From Nocardia goodfellowii (GTDB taxonomy: Bacteria > Actinomycetota > Actinomycetes > Mycobacteriales > Mycobacteriaceae): a DNA stretch of 64,000 bases. A program made the position numbers and the translations under genes. The stretch is taken from assembly GCF_017875645.1 (NCBI RefSeq), contig NZ_JAGGMR010000001.1, positions 2,356,001-2,420,000 on the forward strand. The letters run 5' to 3'. Under the pieces are notes generated by a model. That model was not told the DNA's origin, ran no database searches, and was given only the letters and a program-made list of their open reading frames with translations. This document shows positions 24,587 to 32,512 of this stretch, piece by piece (the first letter of the stretch is position 1; every line of letters begins with the position of its first letter).

Positions 24587-25519
24587 TCAGAGCTTCCGCA
24601 GGCGGATGCGGTTGATGCTGTGGTCGGCATCCTTGCGCAGCACCAGGGTGGCGCGGGGCCGGGTGGGCAGGATGTTCTCGACCAGGTTGGGGCGGTTGGT
24701 GGAGTTCCAGATCTCCTTGGCCGCGGCGGTCGCCTGCTCGTCGGTGAAATTCGAGTAGTGGTGGAAGTGCGCCTTGGGGTCGGCGAAACCGGTCGCCCGC
24801 AGCGCGAGGAAGCGCTGGACGTACCAGTTCTCGATGTCCTCGATCCGGGCATCGACATAGATGGAGAAGTCGAACAGATCCGACACCATCAGCCGCGGAC
24901 CGGTCTGCAGCACGTTGAGCCCCTCGACGATGAGGATGTCGGGCTGGTGCACGCAGTGCAGCTTGCCGGGCACGATGTCGTAGGAGATGTGCGAGTACAT
25001 CGGCGCGCACACCTCGGCGGCCCCGGACTTCACCTCGGTGACGAAGCGCAGCAGCTTGCGGCGGTCGTAGCTCTCCGGGAAACCCTTGCGGTGCATGATC
25101 CCGCGCCGGGTCAATTCCGCTGTGGGGTAGAGGAATCCGTCGGTGGTGACGAGGTCCACCCGCGGATGGTGGTCCCAGCGGGCCAGCAGCGCCTGTAGTA
25201 CGCGCGCGGTGGTGGACTTGCCGACGGCGACACTGCCGGCGACACCGATCACGAACGGCACCTGCTGGTCGGGGTGCTTCTCCCCGAGGAAGGTGGCGGT
25301 CGCCGCGAACAACCGCTGACGTGCGGCCACTTGCAGGTGGATGAGACGAGCGAGCGGCAGGTAGACCTCCGCGACCTCCTCGAGGTCGATCTGTTCGCCC
25401 AGGCCCCGCAGACCGATCAGCTCTTCCTCGGTGAGCACCAGCGGAGTCGATTTGCGCAGTGTTCGCCACTGCTTCCGATCGAATTCCACATACGGGCTCG
25501 GCTCGCTCATTTTGGCCAC
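24587..25519 (-). CDS. coaA: Pantothenate kinase type I
   Basis: First step of coenzyme A synthesis: ATP-dependent phosphorylation of pantothenate; 310 aa, cytoplasmic. The P-loop [12 protein letters not shown] is at residues 92-103; [21 protein letters not shown] and the [12 protein letters not shown] block follow, and it ends [16 protein letters not shown] as in mycobacterial CoaA. The start GTG 25519 gives [15 protein letters not shown], which aligns with the mycobacterial N-terminus; ATG 25510 is the alternative. The gene keeps its mycobacterial position upstream of glyA. It diverges from the DUF885 gene. Confidence 0.95.
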   Translation of the reverse strand: MAKMSEPSPYVEFDRKQWRTLRKSTPLVLTEEELIGLRGLGEQIDLEEVAEVYLPLARLIHLQVAARQRLFAATATFLGEKHPDQQVPFVIGVAGSVAVGKSTTARVLQALLARWDHHPRVDLVTTDGFLYPTAELTRRGIMHRKGFPESYDRRKLLRFVTEVKSGAAEVCAPMYSHISYDIVPGKLHCVHQPDILIVEGLNVLQTGPRLMVSDLFDFSIYVDARIEDIENWYVQRFLALRATGFADPKAHFHHYSNFTDEQATAAAKEIWNSTNRPNLVENILPTRPRATLVLRKDADHSINRIRLRKL

Positions 25520-25742
25520 TGTATTAACCCGCCCCGCCGACGTCGCCGACCGCTATCCCCCTGGCCCGGACGCGCTCTTGCGAGAAACACTCACTGTCGC
25601 GGTGCTGCCTCGGTGAGTTTCGGTCTAGCTGTCGCCGCATGGACGAATTGTCCTCTGCCACACAAGTGTGTGAAACGGGGGGTACCGCTACCCACTGGTA
25701 ACCGCAGGTGGCCCCGGCTGTCGGACACTAGGGTTGACGGGC

Positions 25743-26939
25743 ATGGAAGCGCATCCCCTTGTGACCGAATACTTGCGGCTCGGCTTGGCCTTCGATCGGC
25801 TCGAGGAAGGTTTCGTCGACGCCTACACCGGTGACCCGGGGTTGCGCCGCGAAGTCGAGAACGGCCCGGCACCGGAACCGCGTGCCCTGGCGCGTCGCGC
25901 GGTCGCGCTGCGCGCAGAACTGCCCGATGCGGGCCTGTCGCCCGAACGCACCGAGTTCCTGGATGTGCATCTGCGCGCCCTGGAAACCTCCGGCCGCAAG
26001 TTCGCCGGTGACGACATCGGCTTCGTCGAGGAGGTGCGCGACTACTTCGATGTGGACATCGCGCCCGGCGACACCGAGAACTACCGCGAGGCGCACCGGC
26101 TGATGGACGAGGTGCTGCCCGGCGACGGCCCGCTGGCCGAGCGATTCGCCGCGCACCGGCGTGCGGACGAGATCCCGCCCGCCCGGTTGCAGGTCTGCGT
26201 CGACGCGTTCTCCTCCGCGTTGCGCGAACTGGTCCGCGAGCGTTATCCGCTGCCCGATCACGAGCACGTCACCTACGAGGTGGTCGGCGACAAGCCGTGG
26301 TCCGGATTCAACTACTACCTGGGCAATTTCCACTCCCGCGTCGCGATCAACTCCGACCTCAAACAGCACATGGCGCACCTGCCGAGTCTGATCGCGCACG
26401 AGTCCTATCCGGGTCATCACACCGAGCACTGCCGCAAAGAGGCCGGACTCGTGGCGGCTGGGCAGGCGGAGCAGACGCTGTTCTTGGTCAATACCCCGCA
26501 GTGCCTGATGGCGGAGGGTTTGGCGGATCTGGCGCTGCGCTCGATCGTCGGCCCCGGCTGGGGTAAGTGGGCGGAGGAGATCTACGCGGATCTGGGTCTG
26601 CGGTTCGACGGGGATCGCGCCGAACGCCTGGCCGCCGCGTCGGCCGAGCTGCTGAGCGTGCGGCAGGACGCGGCGCTGCTGCTGCACGACCGGCGCCGCG
26701 ACGAAACCGAGGTGGCGGAGTTCCTGCAGCGGTGGTCGCTGGCGACGCCGGAGCGGGCACGGCAGTCGCTGCGGTTCCTGTCCTCGCCGCTGTGGCGGGC
26801 TTACATCAGCACTTACGTGGAGGGTTACAAGTTGCTGGGCGGCTGGCTGGAGCGGGCCACGGACGCGGCGGATCGTGCGGACCGATTCCGGCGTCTGCTC
26901 GACGAGCCGCTGACGCCCGGCGCGATCCGGCGCATGTGA
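25743..26939 (+). CDS. DUF885-like metallohydrolase
   Basis: Predicted zinc metallohydrolase of the DUF885 group, 398 aa, cytoplasmic (no signal peptide). The metal motif is HESYPGHH (residues 219-226; the family usually has HExxPGHH), with a downstream glutamate in MAEGLADLALRS as a probable third ligand, like the carboxypeptidase M32/DUF885 arrangement. The rest is helical, ending in SPLWRAYISTYVEGYKLL. ATG 25743 is preceded by TAGGGT at 8 nt, so it is probably leaderless; TTG 25734 is in frame. Some relatives are annotated as peptidases, but the true substrate is unknown. Confidence 0.8.
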   Translation: MEAHPLVTEYLRLGLAFDRLEEGFVDAYTGDPGLRREVENGPAPEPRALARRAVALRAELPDAGLSPERTEFLDVHLRALETSGRKFAGDDIGFVEEVRDYFDVDIAPGDTENYREAHRLMDEVLPGDGPLAERFAAHRRADEIPPARLQVCVDAFSSALRELVRERYPLPDHEHVTYEVVGDKPWSGFNYYLGNFHSRVAINSDLKQHMAHLPSLIAHESYPGHHTEHCRKEAGLVAAGQAEQTLFLVNTPQCLMAEGLADLALRSIVGPGWGKWAEEIYADLGLRFDGDRAERLAAASAELLSVRQDAALLLHDRRRDETEVAEFLQRWSLATPERARQSLRFLSSPLWRAYISTYVEGYKLLGGWLERATDAADRADRFRRLLDEPLTPGAIRRM

Positions 26940-26945
26940 GCGAAA

Positions 26946-26967
26946 GGCCCGGCGGCTCCGCCGGGCC
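26946..26967. terminator. GC-rich hairpin, likely terminator
   Basis: GGCCCGGCGG-CT-CCGCCGGGCC is a perfect 10-bp stem 7 bp after the DUF885 stop. Only the minus strand has a following T-run (TTTCG), so it best serves the small gene at 26991-27101; it may also end the DUF885 transcript without a U-tract. Confidence 0.6.
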
Positions 26968-26990
26968 CGCGCGTCCCGAATTGCGTTGCG

Positions 26991-27101
26991 CTACTGGATG
27001 ACCGCGCAGTTTCCGCCGGAGGAGATGCTGCACATCAGCTGCGACAGCGTGCGCAGCAGGCCTTCGAGCGGGTTGGTGGGCACGGCGACCAGGTTCAACA
27101 T
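26991..27101 (-). CDS. 36-aa small protein with two cysteines
   Basis: Unrecognised small gene with a convincing translation start: AAGGAAG lies 7 nt before ATG 27101. The predicted peptide begins MLNLVAVPTNPLEGLLRTL and ends with MCSISSGGNCAVIQ, so the two cysteines are eight residues apart near the C-terminus. The N-terminal half is hydrophobic but interrupted by proline. No classical signal peptide. It has its own upstream space toward the thioesterase gene and a hairpin terminator downstream, so it is probably a single-gene transcript. It could be a small secreted or membrane-associated peptide; function unknown. Confidence 0.6.
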   Translation of the reverse strand: MLNLVAVPTNPLEGLLRTLSQLMCSISSGGNCAVIQ

Positions 27102-27215
27102 GGGGTGCTTCCTTCGCAATCGAATGGGATGACTTCCACCTGGTGAACCGGTGGTCACACCCCGATTCGTTACCCGCTCGCGCGCCCCCAAAAGGTGGGG
27201 CAGGTCTTCGCGCGG

Positions 27216-27665
27216 TCAGCGGAAGATGACACACGTCGTGGTGGCATGCGCGACCAAGCGGCCCTGCTCGTCGACGACGCGCCCTTCGGCGGTCGCGGTG
27301 CTGCGGCCGACGTGGATGGTGGTGCCGGTGGCGGTGAGCCGCTGACCGTCGGTGGGGACCGAGCGGATGTAGTTCACCTTCAATTCCAGGGTGCTGTAGC
27401 CGACGCCGGGTTCCAGGGTGGTGTGCACCGCGCAGCCCATCGCCGAGTCGAGCAGGGTGGCGCAGATGCCGCCGTGCGTACTGCCGAGCGGGTTGGCGAA
27501 GTCCTGGCGGGTGCGCAGCGCGAAGACCACGCGGCCGTGCTCGAGCTCGTCGACCTCCATGCCGAGCAGGTCGCCGATGAAGCGCGGGCGGTTTTCCATG
27601 GTCATGGCGGTACGCAGCAGTTCGAGGCCGGACAGCTTGGCGTAGTCGATCTCGGCGGTGGTCAT
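27216..27665 (-). CDS. PaaI-type hotdog thioesterase
   Basis: Hotdog-fold acyl-CoA thioesterase, 149 aa, cytoplasmic. The signature NPLGSTHGGICATLLDSAMG (residues 60-79) has the HGG and the catalytic acidic residue in LLDSAMG; LELKVNYIRSVP and GRSTATAEGRVVDEQGRLVAHA complete the family pattern. ATG 27665 was chosen with GGA upstream; an in-frame extension to 27701 would run into the operator. It diverges from a TetR gene across two copies of a TetR-type operator and is probably repressed by it. The natural acyl-CoA is unknown. Confidence 0.9.
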   Translation of the reverse strand: MTTAEIDYAKLSGLELLRTAMTMENRPRFIGDLLGMEVDELEHGRVVFALRTRQDFANPLGSTHGGICATLLDSAMGCAVHTTLEPGVGYSTLELKVNYIRSVPTDGQRLTATGTTIHVGRSTATAEGRVVDEQGRLVAHATTTCVIFR

Positions 27666-27684
27666 CAGGTTTCCATCCTCTCGG

Positions 27685-27734
27685 TGAACCGATCGGTCCA
27701 CATGGCATGATCGGAGTATGGACCGATCGGTTCA
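27685..27734. promoter_or_regulatory. Paired TetR operators between thioesterase and tetR
   Basis: TGAACCGATCGGTCCA (27685-27700) and its exact reverse complement TGGACCGATCGGTTCA (27719-27734) flank an 18-bp spacer. Each half carries the palindrome ACCGATCGGT. This is the standard layout for a TetR repressor controlling itself and a divergent target. Confidence 0.85.
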
Positions 27735-27772
27735 TGAAGGCAAGCAGCGGCATGACGGCAAGGGAGTAGCCG

Positions 27773-28330
27773 ATGAGCGCGGGCCCGCGGACCCGGTTGA
27801 TCGAAAGCGCCATCGAGCTGGTGCGCGAGCAGGGTGTGCCCGGCACCGGACTGGCCGCGCTGCTCGAACGCGGCAACGCGTCGAGAAATTCGCTCTACCA
27901 GCACTTCCCGTCCGGCAAGGCCGAACTGGTGGCCGAAGCGACCAGGGTGGCGGGGGAGCGCATGTCCGTCGTCTTCGACAAGGTCACCGCGACCGGCACA
28001 CCCGACCAGTGGCTGGCCGGACTGGTCGGCTGGTGGAAGAAGGCCTTACGCAACAGCGACTATGCCGCCGGCTGTCCGGTGGTGAGTGCGGCGCTCGCCG
28101 AGGCCGAACCCGACGTGCAGGCGGCCGCGGGCCTGGTCTTCGACGGCTGGAACGATCGGCTGGCAGCCGCGTTGGCGGCCGACGGCATCCCCGCCGAGCG
28201 CGCGCGAGCACTCGCCAGCCTGGTGGTGAGCGCCGTAGAGGGCGCCATCGTCCAGTCCCGCGCCACGAAATCCGTGCGGCCACTCGACGATGTCCAGGCC
28301 ACCCTCGGCCCGCTGCTGCGTGCCGGATAA
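27773..28330 (+). CDS. TetR family regulator (LmrA/YxaF-like)
   Basis: DNA-binding repressor, 185 aa. The N-terminal HTH reads GTGLAALLERGNASRNSLYQ then HFPSGKAELVAEA, typical of the LmrA/YxaF subgroup, whose recognition helix contains SRNSLYQHFPSGK. The C-terminal domain is helical with a conserved cysteine in YAAGCPVVSAALAE. ATG 27773 has AAGGGAG about 6 nt upstream. It probably represses itself and the divergent thioesterase through the paired operators at 27685-27734. Its stop lies only a few bp before the glyA riboswitch, so glyA needs its own promoter or read-through. Confidence 0.9.
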   Translation: MSAGPRTRLIESAIELVREQGVPGTGLAALLERGNASRNSLYQHFPSGKAELVAEATRVAGERMSVVFDKVTATGTPDQWLAGLVGWWKKALRNSDYAAGCPVVSAALAEAEPDVQAAAGLVFDGWNDRLAAALAADGIPAERARALASLVVSAVEGAIVQSRATKSVRPLDDVQATLGPLLRAG

Positions 28331-28336
28331 GCTGGA

Positions 28337-28415
28337 CCGACCGCGACTGGCGCACTCGAGGTGGAAGCAACCACCGGGAAGCCTCACGTCCCGCACCGCG
28401 CGCCTGGGTGCAGGG
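28337..28415 (+). ncRNA. ZTP (pfl) riboswitch upstream of glyA
   Basis: The pfl-motif landmarks appear in order: CGACTGGCG (28343-28351), a GTGG-loop-CCAC hairpin followed by CGGGAAGC (28361-28382), a variable stem, then CGCCTGGG (28401-28408) of the 3' pseudoknot. This class binds ZTP/ZMP, signals of 10-formyl-THF shortage, and switches on one-carbon genes such as glyA and folD. GGAGG and ATG 28433 follow within 20 nt, so control of translation initiation is likely. Recognised by eye, not by covariance search. Confidence 0.85.
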
Positions 28416-28432
28416 CAACGATGGAGGTTGCG

Positions 28433-29830
28433 ATGCAACAGAATCCCGTGCCCCACGACGCCGGCCAGGCCGAGCCCGCCCCGCACCCGGCCACCGCCCC
28501 GCAGGGAGACGCCGCGGGCCGCTATACACTCTCGGGCGTGACGCAGACCGCCTCTGTCAATACTCAGTCTCTCGGTGAACTCGATCCCGAGCTCGCCGCC
28601 GCGATGGCCGGGGAGCTCGCCCGCGAACGCGACACCCTCGAGATGATCGCCTCGGAGAACTTCGTGCCGCGCGCGGTGTTGCAGGCGCAGGGCAGCGTGC
28701 TCACCAACAAGTACGCCGAGGGCTACCCGGGCCGCCGCTACTACGGCGGTTGCGAGCACGTCGATGTCGTCGAGACGCTGGCCCGCGACCGCGCCAAGGA
28801 ACTGTTCGGCGCCGACTTCGCCAATGTTCAGCCGCATTCCGGCGCCCAGGCCAACGCCGCGGTGCTGATGGCGCTGATGAACCCCGGCGAGCGGCTGCTC
28901 GGCCTGGATCTCGCGCACGGCGGCCACCTGACCCACGGCATGCGCCTGAACTTCTCCGGCAAGCTCTACGAGGTGCACTCCTACGGGGTCAGCAAGGAAG
29001 ACCACCGCGTCGACATGGACGAGGTGCGCAAGATCGCCCTCGAGTCTCGCCCGAAGGTGATCGTCGCCGGTTGGTCCGCCTACCCGCGGCATCAGGATTT
29101 CGCCGCCTTCCGCGAGATCGCGGACGAGGTCGGCGCCTACCTGTGGGTCGATATGGCGCATTTCGCCGGTCTGGTCGCCGCGGGCCTGCATCCCTCGCCG
29201 GTGCCGCACGCCGACGTCGTCTCCTCCACCGTGCACAAGACCCTCGGCGGCCCCCGCTCCGGTCTGATCCTGGCCAAGCAGGAGTTCGCCAAGAAGCTGA
29301 ACAGCGCGGTATTCCCCGGCCAGCAGGGCGGCCCGCTCATGCACGCCATCGCCGCCAAGGCCGTGGCCTTCAAGATCGCCGCGGGCGAGGAGTTCAAGGA
29401 CCGCCAGCAGCGCACGCTGTCCGGGGCGAAGATCCTGGCCGAGCGCCTCGCCGGCGCCGATGTCAAGGACAAGGGCATCACCGTGCTCACCGGTGGCACC
29501 GACGTGCATCTGGTCCTGGTCGACCTGCGTAACTCCCAGCTCGACGGCCAGCAGGGCGAGGATCTGCTGCACGAGGTCGGAATCACGGTGAACCGCAACG
29601 CCGTTCCGTTCGACCCGCGGCCCCCGATGGTCACCTCCGGCCTGCGCATCGGCACCGCCGCCCTGGCCACCCGCGGTTTCGGCGACGCCGAGTTCACCGA
29701 GGTCGCCGACATCATCGGCACCGCGCTGGCGGGCGGCTCCGATATCGAGACGCTGCGCGGCCGGGTCAGCAAGCTGGCCCAGAGCGTCCCGCTCTACCAG
29801 GGCCTGGAGGACTGGCACCTGCTCGGCTGA
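28433..29830 (+). CDS. glyA: Serine hydroxymethyltransferase
   Basis: PLP enzyme converting serine and tetrahydrofolate to glycine and methylene-THF. Seen: [44 protein letters not shown], and the PLP lysine in [17 protein letters not shown]. Homologues begin near GTG 28538 (430 aa). ATG 28433, with GGAGG 5 nt before it and the ZTP riboswitch just upstream, adds a 35-residue Pro/Ala-rich extension (465 aa). TACACT sits 7 nt before GTG 28538, suggesting a second, leaderless start that bypasses the riboswitch. I give the long form because the riboswitch and ribosome site point to it, but either or both may be used. Confidence 0.93.
   Translation: MQQNPVPHDAGQAEPAPHPATAPQGDAAGRYTLSGVTQTASVNTQSLGELDPELAAAMAGELARERDTLEMIASENFVPRAVLQAQGSVLTNKYAEGYPGRRYYGGCEHVDVVETLARDRAKELFGADFANVQPHSGAQANAAVLMALMNPGERLLGLDLAHGGHLTHGMRLNFSGKLYEVHSYGVSKEDHRVDMDEVRKIALESRPKVIVAGWSAYPRHQDFAAFREIADEVGAYLWVDMAHFAGLVAAGLHPSPVPHADVVSSTVHKTLGGPRSGLILAKQEFAKKLNSAVFPGQQGGPLMHAIAAKAVAFKIAAGEEFKDRQQRTLSGAKILAERLAGADVKDKGITVLTGGTDVHLVLVDLRNSQLDGQQGEDLLHEVGITVNRNAVPFDPRPPMVTSGLRIGTAALATRGFGDAEFTEVADIIGTALAGGSDIETLRGRVSKLAQSVPLYQGLEDWHLLG
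28525..28540 (+). promoter_or_regulatory. Possible internal leaderless promoter and GTG start for glyA
   Basis: TACACT (28525-28530) is an actinobacterial -10 box placed 7 nt before GTG 28538, the position where orthologous SHMTs begin. No convincing -35 box was seen. Confidence 0.4.
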
Positions 29831-29850
29831 GTTCCGGCACCGTCGAACGT

Positions 29851-29888
29851 CCCCGTCCATGCGCGAAATGGGCGGGGGCGCTTTCGTT
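29851..29888. terminator. Terminator after glyA
   Basis: CCCCGTCCAT pairs with ATGGGCGGGG (one G-T pair) around GCGCGAA, followed by GGCGCTTTCGTTTT. It lies between convergent glyA and the NTF2-like gene. Confidence 0.8.
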
Positions 29889-29889
29889 T

Positions 29890-30324
29890 TCAGCCTTGTA
29901 GGTCGATGCCCTTGGCGGCGGCCAGTCGACTCAACTTCTCCCGCTCGTCGATGGCGACCGCGACATAGGCGTGCAGGCCGTCGTCGTCGCGGCGGAGCAG
30001 GTACTCGTAATCGCTGTCGGTGAGCAGGGCGCCCTGAGCGTCGTGGAAATGCCAGCGCACGCGCAACCGCACGATGCGCTCGGTCAGGTCGGTCTTCTCC
30101 AGCAGGGTGTGGCCCACGCCGGCCAGGCCCAGACGCTGGTAGAAGGGGTAGGACTGGGCCAGGCCCGCGGCCATCTCGGCCGTGCTGTCCAGGGAGCCGA
30201 CGAAGTCGTCGCTGACGATGGTGCCCGGCGTACCCCATTGGGCGGCACTGCGTTCGGCGTCGAAGGTGGACAGCGCCTTCTGATACTCGTCGAGAAAAAC
30301 CTCAATCTCGTCTCGGGTGGTCAT
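29890..30324 (-). CDS. SnoaL/NTF2-like protein
   Basis: Small alpha+beta cone-fold protein, 144 aa, cytoplasmic. The order of elements (N-terminal helices with VFLDEYQKALSTFDAE, then strands RIVRLRVRWHFHDAQG and SDYEYLLRRDDDGLHAYVAV) fits the NTF2-like superfamily. No catalytic residues can be assigned, so it may be an enzyme or a ligand-binding protein. ATG 30324 has TACCGT 6 nt upstream, suggesting a leaderless transcript, although GGAG also lies just before the ATG. It stands alone between glyA and the EspG-like gene. Confidence 0.7.
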   Translation of the reverse strand: MTTRDEIEVFLDEYQKALSTFDAERSAAQWGTPGTIVSDDFVGSLDSTAEMAAGLAQSYPFYQRLGLAGVGHTLLEKTDLTERIVRLRVRWHFHDAQGALLTDSDYEYLLRRDDDGLHAYVAVAIDEREKLSRLAAAKGIDLQG

Positions 30325-30422
30325 GGCTCCACGGTAGGGAAGAACCCCACCGCCCGCGCCTGATTCGACGGGCGCGGATGTGACACCCGCCCGCCGGGCC
30401 GAGCGAAATTCCCGCAACCCGG

Positions 30423-31172
30423 CTAGGAATCCATCCGAGCGCGGGCGCGGATGATGGCTTCGTCCAGGTAGCGGGTGATTCCGGAGCTGGTGGCGGGCCG
30501 GATCATCAGCGCGCCATTGGCGGGTGTCTCGGCGTAACGGCCCTCGACAGTGTCGATCCAGCGAAGTTTGCCGGTGCGCAGCGGTTCGGCGTTGCGCGGA
30601 CCGAGCAGTACGACGACGGTGCCGCGGGTCGTGCAGGGCTGCCGCCAGAAACGACGGTAGCTGTCGCGGGCCGCCGACGGGTTGCCGAACGGATCGGCGG
30701 GATCGTCGCTGAGTTCGCTGAGCAGATAACTCTTCTCGGGAGCCGGGCCCGGCGGGGAATCGGGCAGCAATCGGATGAGTTCGGTGGCGAGATGGTCGCT
30801 GCGGCAGCGGCGTAGTCGGACCTTGCCGCCATCGGACCCCGGATTCTGCATGGCGATGACGCCGGTGCCGCTGCGGCTGGCACAACCGATGGCGCGCATT
30901 TCCGTGGCCGCGCCGCGCCGGTTGTCCAGGCCGAACAGCTCTATGCGCCAATCGGGTCGGCCGAGCACCCGTAGCGCGCGTTTGAGATGCAGATGCTCGT
31001 CGGCGTCCAGTTCGCGACGGAAGCGGCGCTGATAGTCCTGATACTCGTGCAGTCCGGGGAAACGACTGGTGAATCGGAACGGGAACGGCAACCGGTCCAG
31101 ACCGGTGCCGTACCAGGCCGCCGCGAACTGCTCGGCGGTCAGCGTCCACTGGGGGAGTGGGGGCTGTGGCAT
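30423..31172 (-). CDS. EspG-family ESX secretion-associated protein
   Basis: Cytosolic chaperone-like protein of the EspG family, 249 aa, which in mycobacteria binds PE/PPE substrates of type VII secretion. The typical opening LTAEQFAAAWYGTGLDRLPFPF is present, then WRIELFGLDNRRGAATEMRA, a run of beta-strand segments, and a C-terminal helix RYLDEAIIRARARMDS. It starts at ATG 31172, which shares its A with the stop of the PPE-like gene (TGATG), so the pair is translationally coupled: chaperone with cargo. No PE, EsxA/B or ESX machinery gene is nearby. Family assignment rests on the N-terminal pattern and context. Confidence 0.75.
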   Translation of the reverse strand: MPQPPLPQWTLTAEQFAAAWYGTGLDRLPFPFRFTSRFPGLHEYQDYQRRFRRELDADEHLHLKRALRVLGRPDWRIELFGLDNRRGAATEMRAIGCASRSGTGVIAMQNPGSDGGKVRLRRCRSDHLATELIRLLPDSPPGPAPEKSYLLSELSDDPADPFGNPSAARDSYRRFWRQPCTTRGTVVVLLGPRNAEPLRTGKLRWIDTVEGRYAETPANGALMIRPATSSGITRYLDEAIIRARARMDS

Positions 31173-32386
31173 CAGTCGGCTCCGAGCGCGGGCGGGACTG
31201 TCTTCTCGGTCTCGCCGAGCAGCTCCTTCGTATGTTCCTTGGTGCGCAGGTATTTCGCTGTTTTGTGCTCGCCGTCCGGTTCGCCGCGAGCCTGGCCGCG
31301 CGGAGGCATCATGCCCGCGTAGCCGGCGGCGCCGGGCGCTGCGACGCGACCGCCGCCGGGTGCCGGTGCGACCGGCGCCTGCTGTGCCGCCGGATGCGCG
31401 GGCACCGAGGTACCGGGCCGCAGCGGATTCGGCGCGTTCGGGGCCGCGCTCGGATTGCTCGTGACCGGCGTGTTCGGCACGACGGTGGACTGCGTCGTGG
31501 CGGCGGGCACACCCGGTACTACGGCGGCACTCGGCATGGTGGCGGACTGCGGTGTGGTCATACCGGGGGCCGAGGAAGCGTAGGTGGCGGCGGGGAAGGT
31601 GTTGCCTGGGCTTGGTGAAATCGATTGGGGTGTGGTGCTTTCCGGTGTCTGCGTGGTGTCGGCTGGGTTCTGCGCTGCCGGTGTCCCCGCTTCGGCCGGC
31701 TTGCCCTCCTCGCCGGGTTGGGCCTGCTCGCTCGGCTCGCTTTCCGCGGCGGGCGTGCCCGTTTCGGCGGGCGTCCCGTTTTCGGTGGGGTCGGTTGGCG
31801 GCGTCGTGCTCGGCGATCCGTTCTCCGTACCAGGTTGTGTCGCAGGTGAACTCGGGCCTGGGTTGACGCCGGTGCCGGGCACGGCGACCGGGTTGACCGG
31901 CTCCGGCAGGGTGGGGATCTCCGGTGCCGTCGCCCCGTACGGCTGGATGTAATAGGTGTACATGTCGTCGCGGGCCTGTTCCTCTTGCGAATTCCGGGCC
32001 GCGGGCTCGGTGGTATTCGAGGAACTGTCGGCCACCGCGGGAATCGCCGCCTTGAAATTGGCCGCCGCGCCCGCCGCCGACGACAACGGCTCGGACTGCT
32101 GGGCCAGCGCTGCCCCGAGTTCGCCCACCCGGGTGGCGTATTCACGGATACCGCGCACCGCGGCCGCCGCCGCGGCACCCTCCCACCGCTGGTCGATGGC
32201 CTGCTGGATCGCCGTCTCGAACTCGTCGCCCGCCTTGGTCACCGCGGCGGCGATCGCCGACCAGGCCGCGAACGCGGCGTCCAATCCGGCCGGATTCATC
32301 TGATCGGCGGCCTGTTTGATCTCGGCGTGCGAAAAGTTGTGCGCGTTCTCGGGATTGGTGATCGCCCTGCCGTCGGTAGGTCTCAT
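31172..32386 (-). CDS. PPE/WXG100-like protein with Pro/Thr-rich tail
   Basis: Predicted type VII secretion substrate, 404 aa. Residues 15-125 are two long Ala-rich helices (DAAFAAWSAIAAAVTKAGDE, and AIDQRWEGAAAAAAVRGIRE with the W-x-G turn) as in PPE/WXG100 helical hairpins. Residues 150-365 are low-complexity Pro/Thr/Ser/Ala/Glu. The C-terminus is conserved-looking: YLRTKEHTKELLGETEKTVP, similar to tails I know from nocardial PPE-like proteins. No signal peptide. The start is ATG 32386. It forms a two-gene operon with the EspG-like chaperone; secretion by an ESX system encoded elsewhere is inferred. Confidence 0.75.
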   Translation of the reverse strand: MRPTDGRAITNPENAHNFSHAEIKQAADQMNPAGLDAAFAAWSAIAAAVTKAGDEFETAIQQAIDQRWEGAAAAAAVRGIREYATRVGELGAALAQQSEPLSSAAGAAANFKAAIPAVADSSSNTTEPAARNSQEEQARDDMYTYYIQPYGATAPEIPTLPEPVNPVAVPGTGVNPGPSSPATQPGTENGSPSTTPPTDPTENGTPAETGTPAAESEPSEQAQPGEEGKPAEAGTPAAQNPADTTQTPESTTPQSISPSPGNTFPAATYASSAPGMTTPQSATMPSAAVVPGVPAATTQSTVVPNTPVTSNPSAAPNAPNPLRPGTSVPAHPAAQQAPVAPAPGGGRVAAPGAAGYAGMMPPRGQARGEPDGEHKTAKYLRTKEHTKELLGETEKTVPPALGAD

Positions 32387-32512
32387 GGATCGCTCCCCTG
32401 GTGTTCAGGTGCCCGGTGGCGGATGTGAGCCGTTCGACCATATAGACGCACTCCACCCCGTTCCGGTTCCATCGAAACACAGCGGATCGCGCGGGGCTAG
32501 GTGAGCGGGCGT

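Noticed and set aside
25650..25680. CACACAAGTGTGTG as an operator for coaA/DUF885
   Set aside because: It is only a partial, off-centre palindrome of simple CA/TG sequence and has no second copy.
28046..30238. Long minus-strand open frame opposite glyA
   Set aside because: It is antisense to a conserved enzyme and shows no recognisable domain; the glyA strand has the motifs and codon pattern.
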